64,000 nucleotides of DNA from Trichocoleus desertorum NBK24 (GCF_030409055.1 NZ_CP116619.1:278705-342704), one strand, 5' to 3'. Shown: positions 52,395-61,693, numbered from the stretch's first letter. The notes: generated by a model not told the origin, from the letters alone. Numbers and translations: made by a program.

Positions 52395-53780
52395 CTACTC
52401 CAGCTCTGCAAATAGGTCAGCTAAAACTTGGTTAGAAAACAAAAATCCCTCAGGATCACTGAGCTTGATTCGAGCCTCGGATGGCAGAGTTTCAGGGGTC
52501 AGGGTGGCGATCGCTTCCCATTCCACTCCTGTCACTTCTACCCAACTTTGTTCATGATGTGGCTGCAAACAGTGACAGATTTTGTCCAAGCTAGGTTTAC
52601 CAAACTGCTTGGCTAACTCTACTAAACTCAAACCTTCGGCAAGGCGAAAGCCCAGCATTAGGGTGTCAAGAAGCAGGTCTGGGGAGAAGTGAGGAGTGAG
52701 GAGTGAGGAGTGAGGAGTGAGGGGTTTTTGCTGAAGGTGTTCCGGTAGGGTGGGGTCAGGAATTTTTGCGGTACTGATTTGAGTTGTATCAAACGTGAAC
52801 TGAGGAGATGCAAGGTCTGATTTCTGGGTGGCGACCCATTCGTAGTACTCTCGGGTTTTGCGGGGGCGGGTGAAGCGATCGCCTTGGAGGTAACTAGCGG
52901 CTCCCATGCCAAAGCCATAAAAAGGTTGGTTTTTCCAGTAGACGCGATTGTGACGACACTGGAACCCTGGTTGGGCGTAGTTAGAAACTTCGTAGTGGTC
53001 GTATCCCGCAGCAGTGAGCAGTTGTTGAGCTAAACGGTACATCTCAGCCGCAGCAGTGTCGGAGGGCAATGGCCGATCTCCGGGTTGATATTGCCGCCCA
53101 AAAGCGGTGACAGGCTCCACAATCAGATCGTAGCTAGAGAGGTGCTTAGGAGCGATCGCGATCGCCGCTTCCAAAGAGGCTTGCCATTGGTCTAGGGTTT
53201 GATGCGGTAATCCTGAAATCAAATCTAAACTAAAGTTAAGCATCCCTGCTTGATGGATCAGTTCCACGGCAGCATAAATATCGGTGACTGAGTGAGTGCG
53301 GCCACAAAGCGTCAACAATTCTGATTGAAATGCCTGCACGCCTAGGCTGACCCGATTGACCCCCGCTGCTCGATAGCCTTGGATTTGAGGGAGATCAAAC
53401 GTGCCGGGATCAATCTCAATCGAGATTTCAGCATCAGCAGCAATGCCAAACTGACGCGCCAAGGTTTGCAAAATGCGATCGAGTTGCGCTGCGGAGAGCA
53501 GAGATGGAGTACCACCCCCAAAAAAGATGGTTTCTAAAGGCTGGGTAGAAATGGCTGTATCTGATGCTGTATCCGGTACAGTCAGCTCAATTTCTTGACA
53601 CAGCACTTCCACATACTGCGCGATCGCCCCAGAGTTTTCGCCACGGGCATGATCCCCCACCACCGCCACCGGAAAGTCGCAGTAATAACACCGCCGCCGG
53701 CAAAAGGGGATATGCAGATAGGCTGCTTTGGGACGATCGCAAATGAGAGCTTGGAGAGTAGGACTTATGGGTTCTAGCAC
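52395..53780 (-). CDS. hemW: HemW-like radical SAM heme chaperone
   Basis: This 461-aa protein is of the HemW group, long annotated as oxygen-independent coproporphyrinogen oxidase. The radical SAM Cys triad is C-x-x-x-C-x-x-C in HIPFCRRRCYYCDF; IFFGGGTPSLL, RVSLGVQAFQSELL and YEVSNYAQPGFQCRHN follow. The CRHN motif is typical of HemW, which transfers heme rather than decarboxylating coproporphyrinogen. The start is taken as GTG 53780. A poorly conserved insert near residues 350-370, encoded by a 7-bp tandem repeat, adds a PHSSLLTPH stretch before the C-terminal domain. Confidence 0.87.
   Translation of the reverse strand: MLEPISPTLQALICDRPKAAYLHIPFCRRRCYYCDFPVAVVGDHARGENSGAIAQYVEVLCQEIELTVPDTASDTAISTQPLETIFFGGGTPSLLSAAQLDRILQTLARQFGIAADAEISIEIDPGTFDLPQIQGYRAAGVNRVSLGVQAFQSELLTLCGRTHSVTDIYAAVELIHQAGMLNFSLDLISGLPHQTLDQWQASLEAAIAIAPKHLSSYDLIVEPVTAFGRQYQPGDRPLPSDTAAAEMYRLAQQLLTAAGYDHYEVSNYAQPGFQCRHNRVYWKNQPFYGFGMGAASYLQGDRFTRPRKTREYYEWVATQKSDLASPQFTFDTTQISTAKIPDPTLPEHLQQKPLTPHSSLLTPHFSPDLLLDTLMLGFRLAEGLSLVELAKQFGKPSLDKICHCLQPHHEQSWVEVTGVEWEAIATLTPETLPSEARIKLSDPEGFLFSNQVLADLFAELE
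52689..52722. repeat. Heptamer tandem repeat inside hemW
   Basis: Four full copies of GTGAGGA and part of a fifth lie within the hemW frame, encoding the repetitive Ser/Leu/Thr/Pro-His insert. The unit is not a multiple of three, so gain or loss of one copy would shift the frame. The reverse complement resembles the repeat at 11235-11277. Confidence 0.85.
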
Positions 53781-54266
53781 CAAATTTGTAATAAGACTCA
53801 AGCTAGTAAAGAGATTCTGATTAAAATCACCGCTAATGGGAAATGTAACGTGATTAATAGAGCAATGAGGCAATTCCTTGATTTAACAAAATCTTATTAG
53901 GTTATCCAGATGACTACTGCCCCGAAAGGTAGTGAAATCAACCCATTTCAATTAGCTTCAGTTCGTTAAAAATATAATTACTGATATAAACCCCATCTAG
54001 AAATTATTAGATAAAAGCCAGTTTTCAACATAAATTCAGCATAAATAATGTCATAAAGTTAAGCCAGCGAAGGATATAAAATAGAGCCATGTAAAGTTTT
54101 AATAGCTGAGTGCGTTCCAGTCGCTACTGAAGCCCTGCTAGATCTCAAAAAGTGAATTCAATCGGCTTAAAACGACGCTCAGCCACCATCCAACTCTCCT
54201 CTAGTCTCCCCAAAACTTTTTTAGGGAGCTAAACATACATCCCATCTATCCCAATGGGCTATACAT
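53781..54266. other. Divergent intergenic region, AT-rich
   Basis: This 486-bp spacer lies between hemW (minus) and the PIN/TRAM gene (plus). It is AT-rich from 53900 to 54070 and should hold both promoters. No gene or repeat was recognised. Confidence 0.5.
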
Positions 54267-55346
54267 ATGCTCGACGCACTAATCATCTTCTCATTCATAC
54301 TAGCAGGGGCGGGGATCGGCTTCTTCAGCGTTGATCTCCTACCCAACACAGCCTTAGCCCAAGTCAGCAATCGTGAGGGCTTGAGCTTGGTGACGGCTGG
54401 CTTCGGAGCCTTAATTGGAGTCGCCTTTGGCCTTGTCGCTCAGACTGCCTATCGACGGCTAGAAAAACAAGTTCGGCAGATGCCAGTCGATATCTTGCTC
54501 AGCCGTTCTGTCGGTTTAGTCTTAGGGCTGTTGGTCGCCAACTTGATGCTAGCGCCCATTTTCTTACTACCGATCCCCTGGGAGTTTGCCTTTATTAAGC
54601 CATTGGCAGCCGTTCTGGGTAGTATTCTGTTTGCTTTTTCTGGCATGTCTCTAGCCGATACCCACGGTCGAGCCTTACTACGGCTGATCAATCCTCACTC
54701 AGTCGAAACTATGTTGCTGGCAGAAGGCACCTTGAAGCCTTCTACTACCAAAGTTTTGGATACGAGCTGCATCATCGACGGACGCATTGAAGAACTCCTC
54801 AGCACAGGTTTTCTGGAAGGCCAGATTTTGATCCCGCAGTTTGTGTTGCTGGAACTACAACAAGTGGCCGATGCTTCTAGCGACCAAAAACGGGTGCGAG
54901 GACGACGGGGTTTAGACATCCTCAATCGCATGAAAGAAGCTTATCCCGAACGAATCGTTATTCATTCTGCTGACTACGACGACGTTCCCACCGTGGACGC
55001 TAAACTTGTGCGCTTGGCTCAGGAAATCAATGCCACGCTGTTCACCAATGACTACAACCTCAACAAAGTGGCGAGTTTACAGCGAGTGCCTGTTTTAAAC
55101 ATCAATGAGCTGGCTCAGTCACTACGACCCGCTTATTTACCAGGAGACTACCTGGATTTGAAGATCCTCAAAGAAGGCAAAGAACCTGCCCAAGGAGTCG
55201 GTTATCTGAACGATGGCACGATGGTAGTGGTCGAAGAAGGCGGTAACCGAATTGGTGATGAACTCCAAGTAGTAGTCACTGGGGCGTTGCAAACTTCAGC
55301 GGGTCGCATGATCTTCGCGCGTCCCAAGTCTTCAATTGTCGCTTAG
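54267..55346 (+). CDS. PIN/TRAM-domain membrane nuclease (YacL-like)
   Basis: This 359-aa protein has four membrane helices (about residues 1-150), then a PIN nuclease domain (165-285) and a TRAM RNA-binding domain (290-350). PIN acidic residues are visible in VLDTSCIIDGRI, LIPQFVLLELQ, VDAKLVRLA and LFTNDYNL. The TRAM part reads EPAQGVGYLNDGTMVVVEEG. It is related to Bacillus YacL and the chloroplast-type PIN/TRAM proteins; a role in RNA cleavage at the membrane is inferred. ATG 54267. The 57-aa gene follows after 3 nt. Confidence 0.92.
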   Translation: MLDALIIFSFILAGAGIGFFSVDLLPNTALAQVSNREGLSLVTAGFGALIGVAFGLVAQTAYRRLEKQVRQMPVDILLSRSVGLVLGLLVANLMLAPIFLLPIPWEFAFIKPLAAVLGSILFAFSGMSLADTHGRALLRLINPHSVETMLLAEGTLKPSTTKVLDTSCIIDGRIEELLSTGFLEGQILIPQFVLLELQQVADASSDQKRVRGRRGLDILNRMKEAYPERIVIHSADYDDVPTVDAKLVRLAQEINATLFTNDYNLNKVASLQRVPVLNINELAQSLRPAYLPGDYLDLKILKEGKEPAQGVGYLNDGTMVVVEEGGNRIGDELQVVVTGALQTSAGRMIFARPKSSIVA

Positions 55347-55349
55347 ATA

Positions 55350-55523
55350 ATGACACGAGCCACTAGGGTCAAACTGTGCGATCGCTGTGCTAATTCTGCG
55401 CCTGTGCTCTACCGCGTCAAGCTGGATGAGTCGGAACAATGGGATCGCTGCTGGCCTGAAGTTAGCCAAGATAATCCGTTTTATGTCTATGGCGGCACTT
55501 GGAAAGCTCAAAAGCGTCGGTAG
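55350..55523 (+). CDS. Small Cys-containing protein (57 aa)
   Basis: Starting at ATG 55350, 3 nt after the PIN/TRAM stop, it reads MTRATRVKLCDRCANSAPVL, then a middle section and DNPFYVYGGTWKAQKRR. It resembles short cyanobacterial zinc-ribbon proteins with CxxC near each end. From memory, those carry a second CxxC before the final block, whereas here only one Cys remains there (DRCWPEV), so a few residues may be missing. The close spacing implies co-transcription with the nuclease gene. Confidence 0.65.
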   Translation: MTRATRVKLCDRCANSAPVLYRVKLDESEQWDRCWPEVSQDNPFYVYGGTWKAQKRR

Positions 55524-55582
55524 AAGCCATTTTCTTTTATTCTGATGCCAGAGCGCATCTCTATAAGTTTGAAGAACCAGGG

Positions 55583-57223
55583 ATGGGCGATCGCTCGTCC
55601 CTTCTTGCTAGGAGTCCAACATTGAATGAGGAACCAGGAGTAAGAGCGTTGAGTAACCCAGCTAGTCAAGATTCTAAGCGACTCAATTCAGATCTAGTTT
55701 GGAGCTTAGGGTTATTCGTCGCTGCTTGCGGTTTGTGGGGGATCAACTTGGGTGGGGTGCCTCTGCGGGATTGGGATGAAGGTAACTATGCCGCGATCGC
55801 CAAAGCTATGTACCGCACTGGGAACTGGCTCTACCCCATGCTCAACGGCAGTCCTTACCTTAACAAGCCACCGCTGCTAGAATGGCTGATCGCTAACAGC
55901 TACAAGCTATTCGGGATCAGTGACTTTACAACTCGCTTACCCGCAGCGTTTTTAAGTGCTTGTGCGGTGCCATTGCTGTATTGGGTAGGGCGACAGGTAT
56001 TTAACCAGCGCTTACCCGCAGTTTTTTCCGCAGCGGTGTATCTCACCCTCCTCCCTGTCGTGCGGCATGGGCGACTGGCGATGCGAGACGGCATTACTGT
56101 CTCATTCTTGCTGCTGTTATTGGGATGCTTGCTGAAGGCGCGTCACGATCGCCGTTGGGCTTTAGGAGCGGGCATTGCCCTAGGCTTGTTGGGCTTGACC
56201 AAAGGCATTTTGGCTGTACTGCTAGGGGCGATCGCGTTCGTTTTTCTAGTCGTAGATCGGCAGTACGCTTTACTTCGGAGTCCTTATCTGTGGTCTGGAA
56301 TTGGTTTGGGGGCTGCACCAGTCCTGGCTTGGTATGCCGCACAAGTGCAGCACTACGGCTCTGTTTTCCTGCAAGTCCATTTCTTAGCCCAGTCGGTAAA
56401 TCGCGTCTGGGAGTCCGTCAATAGCAATACTGGTCCTGTTTGGTACTATCTCCTAGAGCTGCTGAAATATACTTGGCCTTGGTTACTTTTCCTCCCCAGC
56501 GGGTTAGCGTTGGCGTGGCAAAAGCGACAACTGACTTGGAGCCGTTTAGTCTTAGTCGGAATCGGGATTTACCTGAGTACTGTTTCAGTAATGACGACCA
56601 AATTGCCTTGGTACGTGATCCCGCTCTACCCCTTTATCGCTTTGGTTTTGGGCGCACAACTCGATCAGCTTTGGCACCGCGATCGCCCTTATGCCAAAGT
56701 AGCAGCGGGTTTCTTGGGGTTCCTAGCGATCGCAGGCTTTGCAGGAGGAGCCTATGCCAGTTGGGCCGACTCTGAGCCTATCTTGCTAGCAATTGGCACA
56801 ACTGTAGGGGTGAGCTTTGCCTGGGCAGCTTGGTGGATGCTGCGTCAGCAACGGCAGTTCATCACAGTTTTGCTGGTAGGTTGCTATCTGAGCCTGGGAT
56901 TACTCATGAGTTCTTCGCTTTGGCTGTGGGAGCTAAACGAAGCCTATCCCGTTAAGCCCGTGGCTGCGCTGATTGCCGCTCATACTCCACCCGGAACCAC
57001 CGTCTACACCTCATTTCCCAACCATCGCCCCAGCCTTAATTTCTACAGCGATCGCCTAGTGCTACCTACAGGTTTACCCGATTTGCAGCGACTCCAGGCA
57101 GCTCAGCATTATTTGTTGCTAGATGCCGCAGTTCTAAATAGTTTGCAGATTTCTAGTCAGCGGGTACTAGGCATGGCTGAAGGATTTGCTTTAGTAGCAC
57201 CCACCACTGCACCGACTCCCTAA
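55583..57223 (+). CDS. ArnT-like glycosyltransferase family 39 protein
   Basis: This protein of 546 residues is a polytopic membrane glycosyltransferase of the GT39/ArnT/PMT type, using a polyprenyl-linked sugar donor. The first loop motif RDWDEGNYAAIAKAM contains the catalytic Asp-Glu; NGSPYLNKPPLLEWLIANSY and TKLPWYVIPLYPFIAL are family features. About eleven helices are predicted. It likely modifies lipid or surface glycan. The start is uncertain: ATG 55583 is given, while TTG 55649 has a better ribosome-binding site (AGGAG 10 nt upstream). An earlier ATG would overlap the small gene. Confidence 0.87.
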   Translation: MGDRSSLLARSPTLNEEPGVRALSNPASQDSKRLNSDLVWSLGLFVAACGLWGINLGGVPLRDWDEGNYAAIAKAMYRTGNWLYPMLNGSPYLNKPPLLEWLIANSYKLFGISDFTTRLPAAFLSACAVPLLYWVGRQVFNQRLPAVFSAAVYLTLLPVVRHGRLAMRDGITVSFLLLLLGCLLKARHDRRWALGAGIALGLLGLTKGILAVLLGAIAFVFLVVDRQYALLRSPYLWSGIGLGAAPVLAWYAAQVQHYGSVFLQVHFLAQSVNRVWESVNSNTGPVWYYLLELLKYTWPWLLFLPSGLALAWQKRQLTWSRLVLVGIGIYLSTVSVMTTKLPWYVIPLYPFIALVLGAQLDQLWHRDRPYAKVAAGFLGFLAIAGFAGGAYASWADSEPILLAIGTTVGVSFAWAAWWMLRQQRQFITVLLVGCYLSLGLLMSSSLWLWELNEAYPVKPVAALIAAHTPPGTTVYTSFPNHRPSLNFYSDRLVLPTGLPDLQRLQAAQHYLLLDAAVLNSLQISSQRVLGMAEGFALVAPTTAPTP

Positions 57224-57248
57224 CGCACAAGCTCCCTAAGCAGACTCC

Positions 57249-59294
57249 CTAAGCAGTTAGCTGCCAAATTTTGATCGTGTTGTCCCAACTGCCACTAGCA
57301 AATAACTGCCCTCCGGCACTAATAGCGATCGCGTTGATGGGATTAGAGTGGTCTTTCAAAGTACAAATTAAGTCTCCTGTCCCCACGCTCCAGACCTTAA
57401 TCGTCTTGTCGCTACTGCCACTGATCAACATTCTGCCGTCGGGGGTAATGGCGATCGCGTTCACCATATCTGCATGTCCTATGAGCGTGCGAATCAATTC
57501 TCCTGTCTGTAGATTCCACAACCGAATCGTTTTATCTTTGCTGCCACTGGCTAAAATCTGACCGTCGGGGGTGATCGCTACTGAATTGACTGAGTTGAAG
57601 TGCCCATAGAGGGTGCGAGTTAGTTCCCCACTGCCCAGGTGCCAGAGCTTAATCTGGTTATCCAGTCCGCCACTAGCCAGCAGCAAACTATTGGAACTAA
57701 TCGCCACCGACTTCACCATCCCCGCAGTCCCCGATAAGGTACGGAGCAGTTCTCCCGTTCGCACTTTCCACAACCGTACCGTTCTGTCTTCACTGCCACT
57801 AGCCAGCAGCAGACCATTGGGGGTGATCATGACCGAGTTCACATCTCTGGAGTGCCCGACCAAATTGTGCAACAGGTCGCCAGTTTGGAGGTTCCAAATC
57901 TTAACGGTCGTATCATCACTACCGCTAACCAGCAATTGCCCATCCGGGCTAATCGCCACTGAGTTAACGGCTTTGAGGTGACCTGGCAAAGTCCGGATTA
58001 AGTTACCAGTTTGCAAATTCCAGATTTTGAGCGTGTCATCCAAACTGCCACTCACAAGAATTTGTTTGCGAGAACTGATTGCTAACGACATCACCCAGGA
58101 GGAGTGCCCGGTTAAGGTACCGACACATTTCCATAGAGCCAACTGAGACTTCGGTGGGCCAGAAAAAGCATGACTAGAACTGGGTGGCTTGGACGAGACA
58201 GGTTGGGAAATTGGCGTGGATGACCTCGGCCCAGAAATGGCACCCGAATTGGCACCGGAAGTAGAACTAGAAGTAGAACGACTAGAAACCCGTGAGGGTG
58301 GCTGAGAAGTTAAAGGTCGCGATCGCGGAGGCTGAGAAGTGGGAGGAATACCTGATAAAGGTGGGTTAGTGGGTTTTGGTGCCGAGTCAGGTAGGGAAGG
58401 AGGAACTGCCTGTAAATCTTGGAGGACTTCATCTACAGATTGATAGCGATCGCTCACCAAATCTTTAAGCAGCTTGTCGAGAATTTGCCCCAATTGGCTA
58501 CTGACATTTACCCCTTTGCGGGCCAAATATTCTTGCCACAGCCACCGCCCTTTTAAGGGGTCGTAAAGTTCCTCTGGCTTCACTTGGGTCATCAAATAAA
58601 GGCAAGTCGCCCCTAGACTGTACAGGTCGCTAGCAGGATAGGCCTTACCACTCCGGAGCTGCTCAATCGGTGAATAGCCTTCAGTGCCAATTTTGGTACC
58701 TGGCTGCGCTAAGGTAACATCGCTTAGTAACTTAGCCACACCGAAGTCAATCAGCACTAATTTTTGGTCTAACTTGCGCCGCACAATATTGGAAGGCGTA
58801 ATGTCTCGGTGAACGACTTGGCACTCATGCACAAACCGCAAAACTGGCAGTAAATCATTTAAGACATCGCGAATTTTTTGCTCGCCAAACCTGCCTTGTT
58901 GGTGGAGTTCTTGAGCTAAATTCAGTCCCTCAATAAATTGCTGCACCAAATACAACCGCTGATCTTGCTCAAAATAGGCGAGCAAAGCTGGGATTTGGGG
59001 ATGTTCGCCCATTTCATGCAGACGTACTGCTTCTTGATCAAACAAGCGAATGGCTTTGTCTAAAGAGCGTGCACTTTGCACCTGAGGCGAAAATTGCTTC
59101 ACCACACAGCGGGTCTTGAGTCGGTCTTCATCAATTGCTAAATAAGTGCGCCCAAAACCACCCTGACCAATCGGCTGCAAAATTCGGTAGCGATCTCTGA
59201 GTAAAGGAAACAGCTTCGACTCACAGCTTTGGCAAACCGTGGCACTATCAGGATTTTGGGGTTGCTTACAGTTCGGATTCAGGCAACAAATCAT
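57249..59294 (-). CDS. Ser/Thr protein kinase with C-terminal seven-repeat WD40 domain
   Basis: This 681-aa protein starts with a zinc-ribbon (CCLNPNCKQ, VCQSCESK), then a kinase domain (about residues 34-295) with IGQGGFGRTYLAID, VVKQFSP, VVHRDITPSNIV and LIDFGVAK. A Ser/Pro/Arg linker (300-375) leads to seven WD40 repeats (385-681) forming one propeller. All key kinase residues are present. This layout (zinc ribbon, kinase, WD40) is common in filamentous cyanobacteria; the targets are unknown. ATG 59294. It stands alone and convergent with the GT39 gene. Confidence 0.93.
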   Translation of the reverse strand: MICCLNPNCKQPQNPDSATVCQSCESKLFPLLRDRYRILQPIGQGGFGRTYLAIDEDRLKTRCVVKQFSPQVQSARSLDKAIRLFDQEAVRLHEMGEHPQIPALLAYFEQDQRLYLVQQFIEGLNLAQELHQQGRFGEQKIRDVLNDLLPVLRFVHECQVVHRDITPSNIVRRKLDQKLVLIDFGVAKLLSDVTLAQPGTKIGTEGYSPIEQLRSGKAYPASDLYSLGATCLYLMTQVKPEELYDPLKGRWLWQEYLARKGVNVSSQLGQILDKLLKDLVSDRYQSVDEVLQDLQAVPPSLPDSAPKPTNPPLSGIPPTSQPPRSRPLTSQPPSRVSSRSTSSSTSGANSGAISGPRSSTPISQPVSSKPPSSSHAFSGPPKSQLALWKCVGTLTGHSSWVMSLAISSRKQILVSGSLDDTLKIWNLQTGNLIRTLPGHLKAVNSVAISPDGQLLVSGSDDTTVKIWNLQTGDLLHNLVGHSRDVNSVMITPNGLLLASGSEDRTVRLWKVRTGELLRTLSGTAGMVKSVAISSNSLLLASGGLDNQIKLWHLGSGELTRTLYGHFNSVNSVAITPDGQILASGSKDKTIRLWNLQTGELIRTLIGHADMVNAIAITPDGRMLISGSSDKTIKVWSVGTGDLICTLKDHSNPINAIAISAGGQLFASGSWDNTIKIWQLTA

Positions 59295-59509
59295 ACTCAG
59301 AGGGCACCCAGCGGATCTGCATTGATCTTCATTGTCCCAGGGGGATTCTCTCGCTGACTTAAAACTTCATGAAATGGTATGAGCAGCGTGATAAACCCAG
59401 AGTCCACGAAAAAACCCTTGAGCGTAAGGCTGCAAGGGTTAAATCATTCTATATTTCTGGCTGGAAGGCCGCTAATTTTACCTTGACGGCAAGCTGCGAT
59501 CGCTCAAAC

Positions 59510-59785
59510 TCAACCACCCGCGATCGCTGGAATGATACTCACTTCGTCACCATCGCTCAGCGGAGTCTTTTGTCCATCCAAAAACCGGATGTCTTCATTA
59601 TTTACGTAGAAGTTGACAAAGCGGCGCAACTCACCTTGGTCATCACAAAGACGAGCCTTGATGCCAGGGCAGTTTTGCTCCAGAGACTCCAAGAGTTCAC
59701 TAATATTGTTCCCCGCACACTCTACCGTGGCTTGGTTATTGGTCAGCTTTTGCAGGGGAGTCGGAATCAGAACTTTAACGGACAT
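59510..59785 (-). CDS. MoaD/ThiS-family ubiquitin-like sulfur carrier
   Basis: This 91-aa beta-grasp protein ends in [10 protein letters not shown], the C-terminal Gly-Gly that is adenylated and loaded with sulfur. [17 protein letters not shown] and [13 protein letters not shown] match the ThiS/MoaD fold. It lies directly downstream of thrC on the same strand, separated by a strong palindrome, so it may be in the thrC transcript. By analogy with CysO and HcyS, it could serve a PLP enzyme in amino-acid synthesis; this is inference. ATG 59785. Confidence 0.87.
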   Translation of the reverse strand: MSVKVLIPTPLQKLTNNQATVECAGNNISELLESLEQNCPGIKARLCDDQGELRRFVNFYVNNEDIRFLDGQKTPLSDGDEVSIIPAIAGG

Positions 59786-59822
59786 AGGACAGTTTAGAAG
59801 GATGAAATAGGAAGGATGAAAT

Positions 59823-59862
59823 AATAAAGATATAAATGCGCTAGCGCATTTATATCTTTATT
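59823..59862. terminator. 40-bp perfect palindrome between thrC and the sulfur-carrier gene
   Basis: The two 20-bp halves are exact reverse complements, centred between 59842 and 59843 on GCGCTAGCGC. The palindrome overlaps the thrC stop codon. In RNA it would form an 18-bp stem with a CUAG loop. It has no strong U-run downstream, so it may attenuate, protect the mRNA end or partially terminate. Confidence 0.75.
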
Positions 59863-61165
59863 AAACTAAAACTTGTTGCCACTCTAGGCGATCGAGGGTG
59901 CGGGAACGCTCTAAGGCTCGCTCAAAGCTGTCGAGTTTGGGTTCGATAGTGAAGGGTTCATTGATGCAGCCCTGCATCGCTTCTTGGGTCTTGAGGCCAT
60001 TGCCTGTGATGTAAACCACAGTGGTTTCTTCAGGATCAATTTTGCCTGCTTCTACCAGCTTTTTCAGAACGGCGATTGTGGTGCCACCTGCGGTTTCCGT
60101 GAAGATGCCTTCAGTTTCAGCCAGCAGCTTGATCCCTTCAATAATTTCAGTGTCGTTGACCGATTCGATATTGCCGTTAGTTTTCTGTGCCACATCCACT
60201 GCATATACGCCGTCCGCAGGGTTGCCGATCGCGATCGACTTGGCGATCGTGTTGGGCTTGACGGGAGAGATGAAGTCACGGCCTTCACGGAACGCTTGAG
60301 CGATCGGAGAGCAACCTTCAGCCTGAGCGCCGCTGAAGCGCACGGGCTTCTCATCGACTAAACCAACTTTGACAAATTCTTGGAAGCCCTTGTAGATCTT
60401 GGTGAACAGGGAGCCAGAAGCCAGGGGCGCGACAATATGATCAGGGAGTTCCCAACCGAGTTGCTCAACCACTTCGTAAGCCAGCGTCTTCGAGCCTTCG
60501 GAGTAGTAAGGACGCAGATTGATGTTGACGAAGCCCCAACCGTGGGTATTGGCGACTTCCGAGCACAAGCGATTCACTTGGTCGTAGTTACCATGCACTG
60601 CCATCACCGTCGGGCCGTAGATCAAGGTGCCCAAGACTTTGCCAGCTTCCAAGTCAGAGGGAATGAAGACGCAGCAATCCAGACCTGCATGAGCCGCGAT
60701 CGCAGCGGTGGAGTTCGCCAAGTTGCCTGTACTTGCACAAGAAACAGTGGTGAAACCTAGCTCACGAGCGCGAGTGAGAGCGACAGAAACCACCCGATCC
60801 TTGAAACTCAAGGTGGGCATGTTGACGGCATCATTCTTGATATAGAGCTTCTTGAGACCGAGGCGACGCGCCAAGCGATTTGCTTGGAGAAGAGGAGTCA
60901 TGCCAGTGCCGACATCAATGGGGTTGTCGGTGGCTACGGGCAAAAAGGGGCGATAGCGCCAAATGGAGTTGGGGCCAGCTTGAATACTGGCGCGGGTGAC
61001 TTGCCGTTGGATAGCGCTGTAGTCGTAAGCCACTTCCAACGGCCCAAAACAAAACTCACAAACATGCGTGGCTTTGAGTTCGTACTCTTCGCCGCATTCT
61101 TTACACTTCAATGCCGTAAAGGTGGCAGCAGTGGATAGGGTGGGTGTGTGAGTTGCCTGGGTCAT
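59861..61165 (-). CDS. thrC: Threonine synthase
   Basis: This 434-aa PLP enzyme converts O-phosphohomoserine to threonine. An N-terminal zinc ribbon (ALKCKECGEEYELKATHVCE) precedes the catalytic core: GTGMTPLLQANRLAR, the PLP Lys in TLSFKDRVVSVA, STGNLANSTAA and the late AETEGIFTETAGG. ATG 61165 is used; GTG 61171 is possible. Two sulfur-carrier genes flank it on the same strand. Upstream, 61170-61430 holds AT-rich DNA with no clear leader. Confidence 0.94.
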   Translation of the reverse strand: MTQATHTPTLSTAATFTALKCKECGEEYELKATHVCEFCFGPLEVAYDYSAIQRQVTRASIQAGPNSIWRYRPFLPVATDNPIDVGTGMTPLLQANRLARRLGLKKLYIKNDAVNMPTLSFKDRVVSVALTRARELGFTTVSCASTGNLANSTAAIAAHAGLDCCVFIPSDLEAGKVLGTLIYGPTVMAVHGNYDQVNRLCSEVANTHGWGFVNINLRPYYSEGSKTLAYEVVEQLGWELPDHIVAPLASGSLFTKIYKGFQEFVKVGLVDEKPVRFSGAQAEGCSPIAQAFREGRDFISPVKPNTIAKSIAIGNPADGVYAVDVAQKTNGNIESVNDTEIIEGIKLLAETEGIFTETAGGTTIAVLKKLVEAGKIDPEETTVVYITGNGLKTQEAMQGCINEPFTIEPKLDSFERALERSRTLDRLEWQQVLV

Positions 61166-61429
61166 AGTCACAGCTCTCTTGTAATCAAGAATTACGGTCT
61201 TTTGAAGTTCTGTCGCGTCGGCAGTGGTTCAGATAGTAACACGCCTTTCAAAACAGCGTCAAACATAGCCGACTTATTTTGTCGGGATTAAGTAAAACAT
61301 TTACAGAGAAGGGGTTTTGGCTATTTTTGTCAAAATTTATCCCAAACTTCCCTCAAAGTTGAGTGACAAAGTAGAGAATTTTTTGTGAGCGATCGCTCAT
61401 TTTGTTGTTAACAACCGCAATACCATTCG

Positions 61430-61693
61430 TCATCCACCACTAACAGGCGGAATTAGCACCACCTCATCCCCTGCTTGTAGTGGTGTATTGGGTTCGACAA
61501 ACTGCAAATTCACACCAAAGCGAGTTAAGTCGCGCCACTGCTCTAGTTCTGGATGCTCTTGGATCAGGCGATCGCGCACTTCAGCTACAGTCGCCCCGAT
61601 TGGCATCTCTAAAGTAATTTCTGGCAGTTCGTAAGCTTCTTGATAAGCAGCAAACAGCTTAATGGTCACACTAATAATAGAAGGGTCAGACAT
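61430..61693 (-). CDS. MoaD/ThiS-family ubiquitin-like protein
   Basis: This 87-aa protein has the beta-grasp fold and ends VVLIPPVSGG, the functional Gly-Gly tail. ISVTIKLFAAYQEAYELPEI and VAEVRDRLIQEHPELEQW are closest to MoaD, the small subunit of molybdopterin synthase. No moaE or other molybdopterin gene is nearby. It lies about 265 bp upstream of thrC on the same strand, so thrC is bracketed by two sulfur carriers. ATG 61693 is chosen over one eight codons upstream. Confidence 0.87.
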   Translation of the reverse strand: MSDPSIISVTIKLFAAYQEAYELPEITLEMPIGATVAEVRDRLIQEHPELEQWRDLTRFGVNLQFVEPNTPLQAGDEVVLIPPVSGG

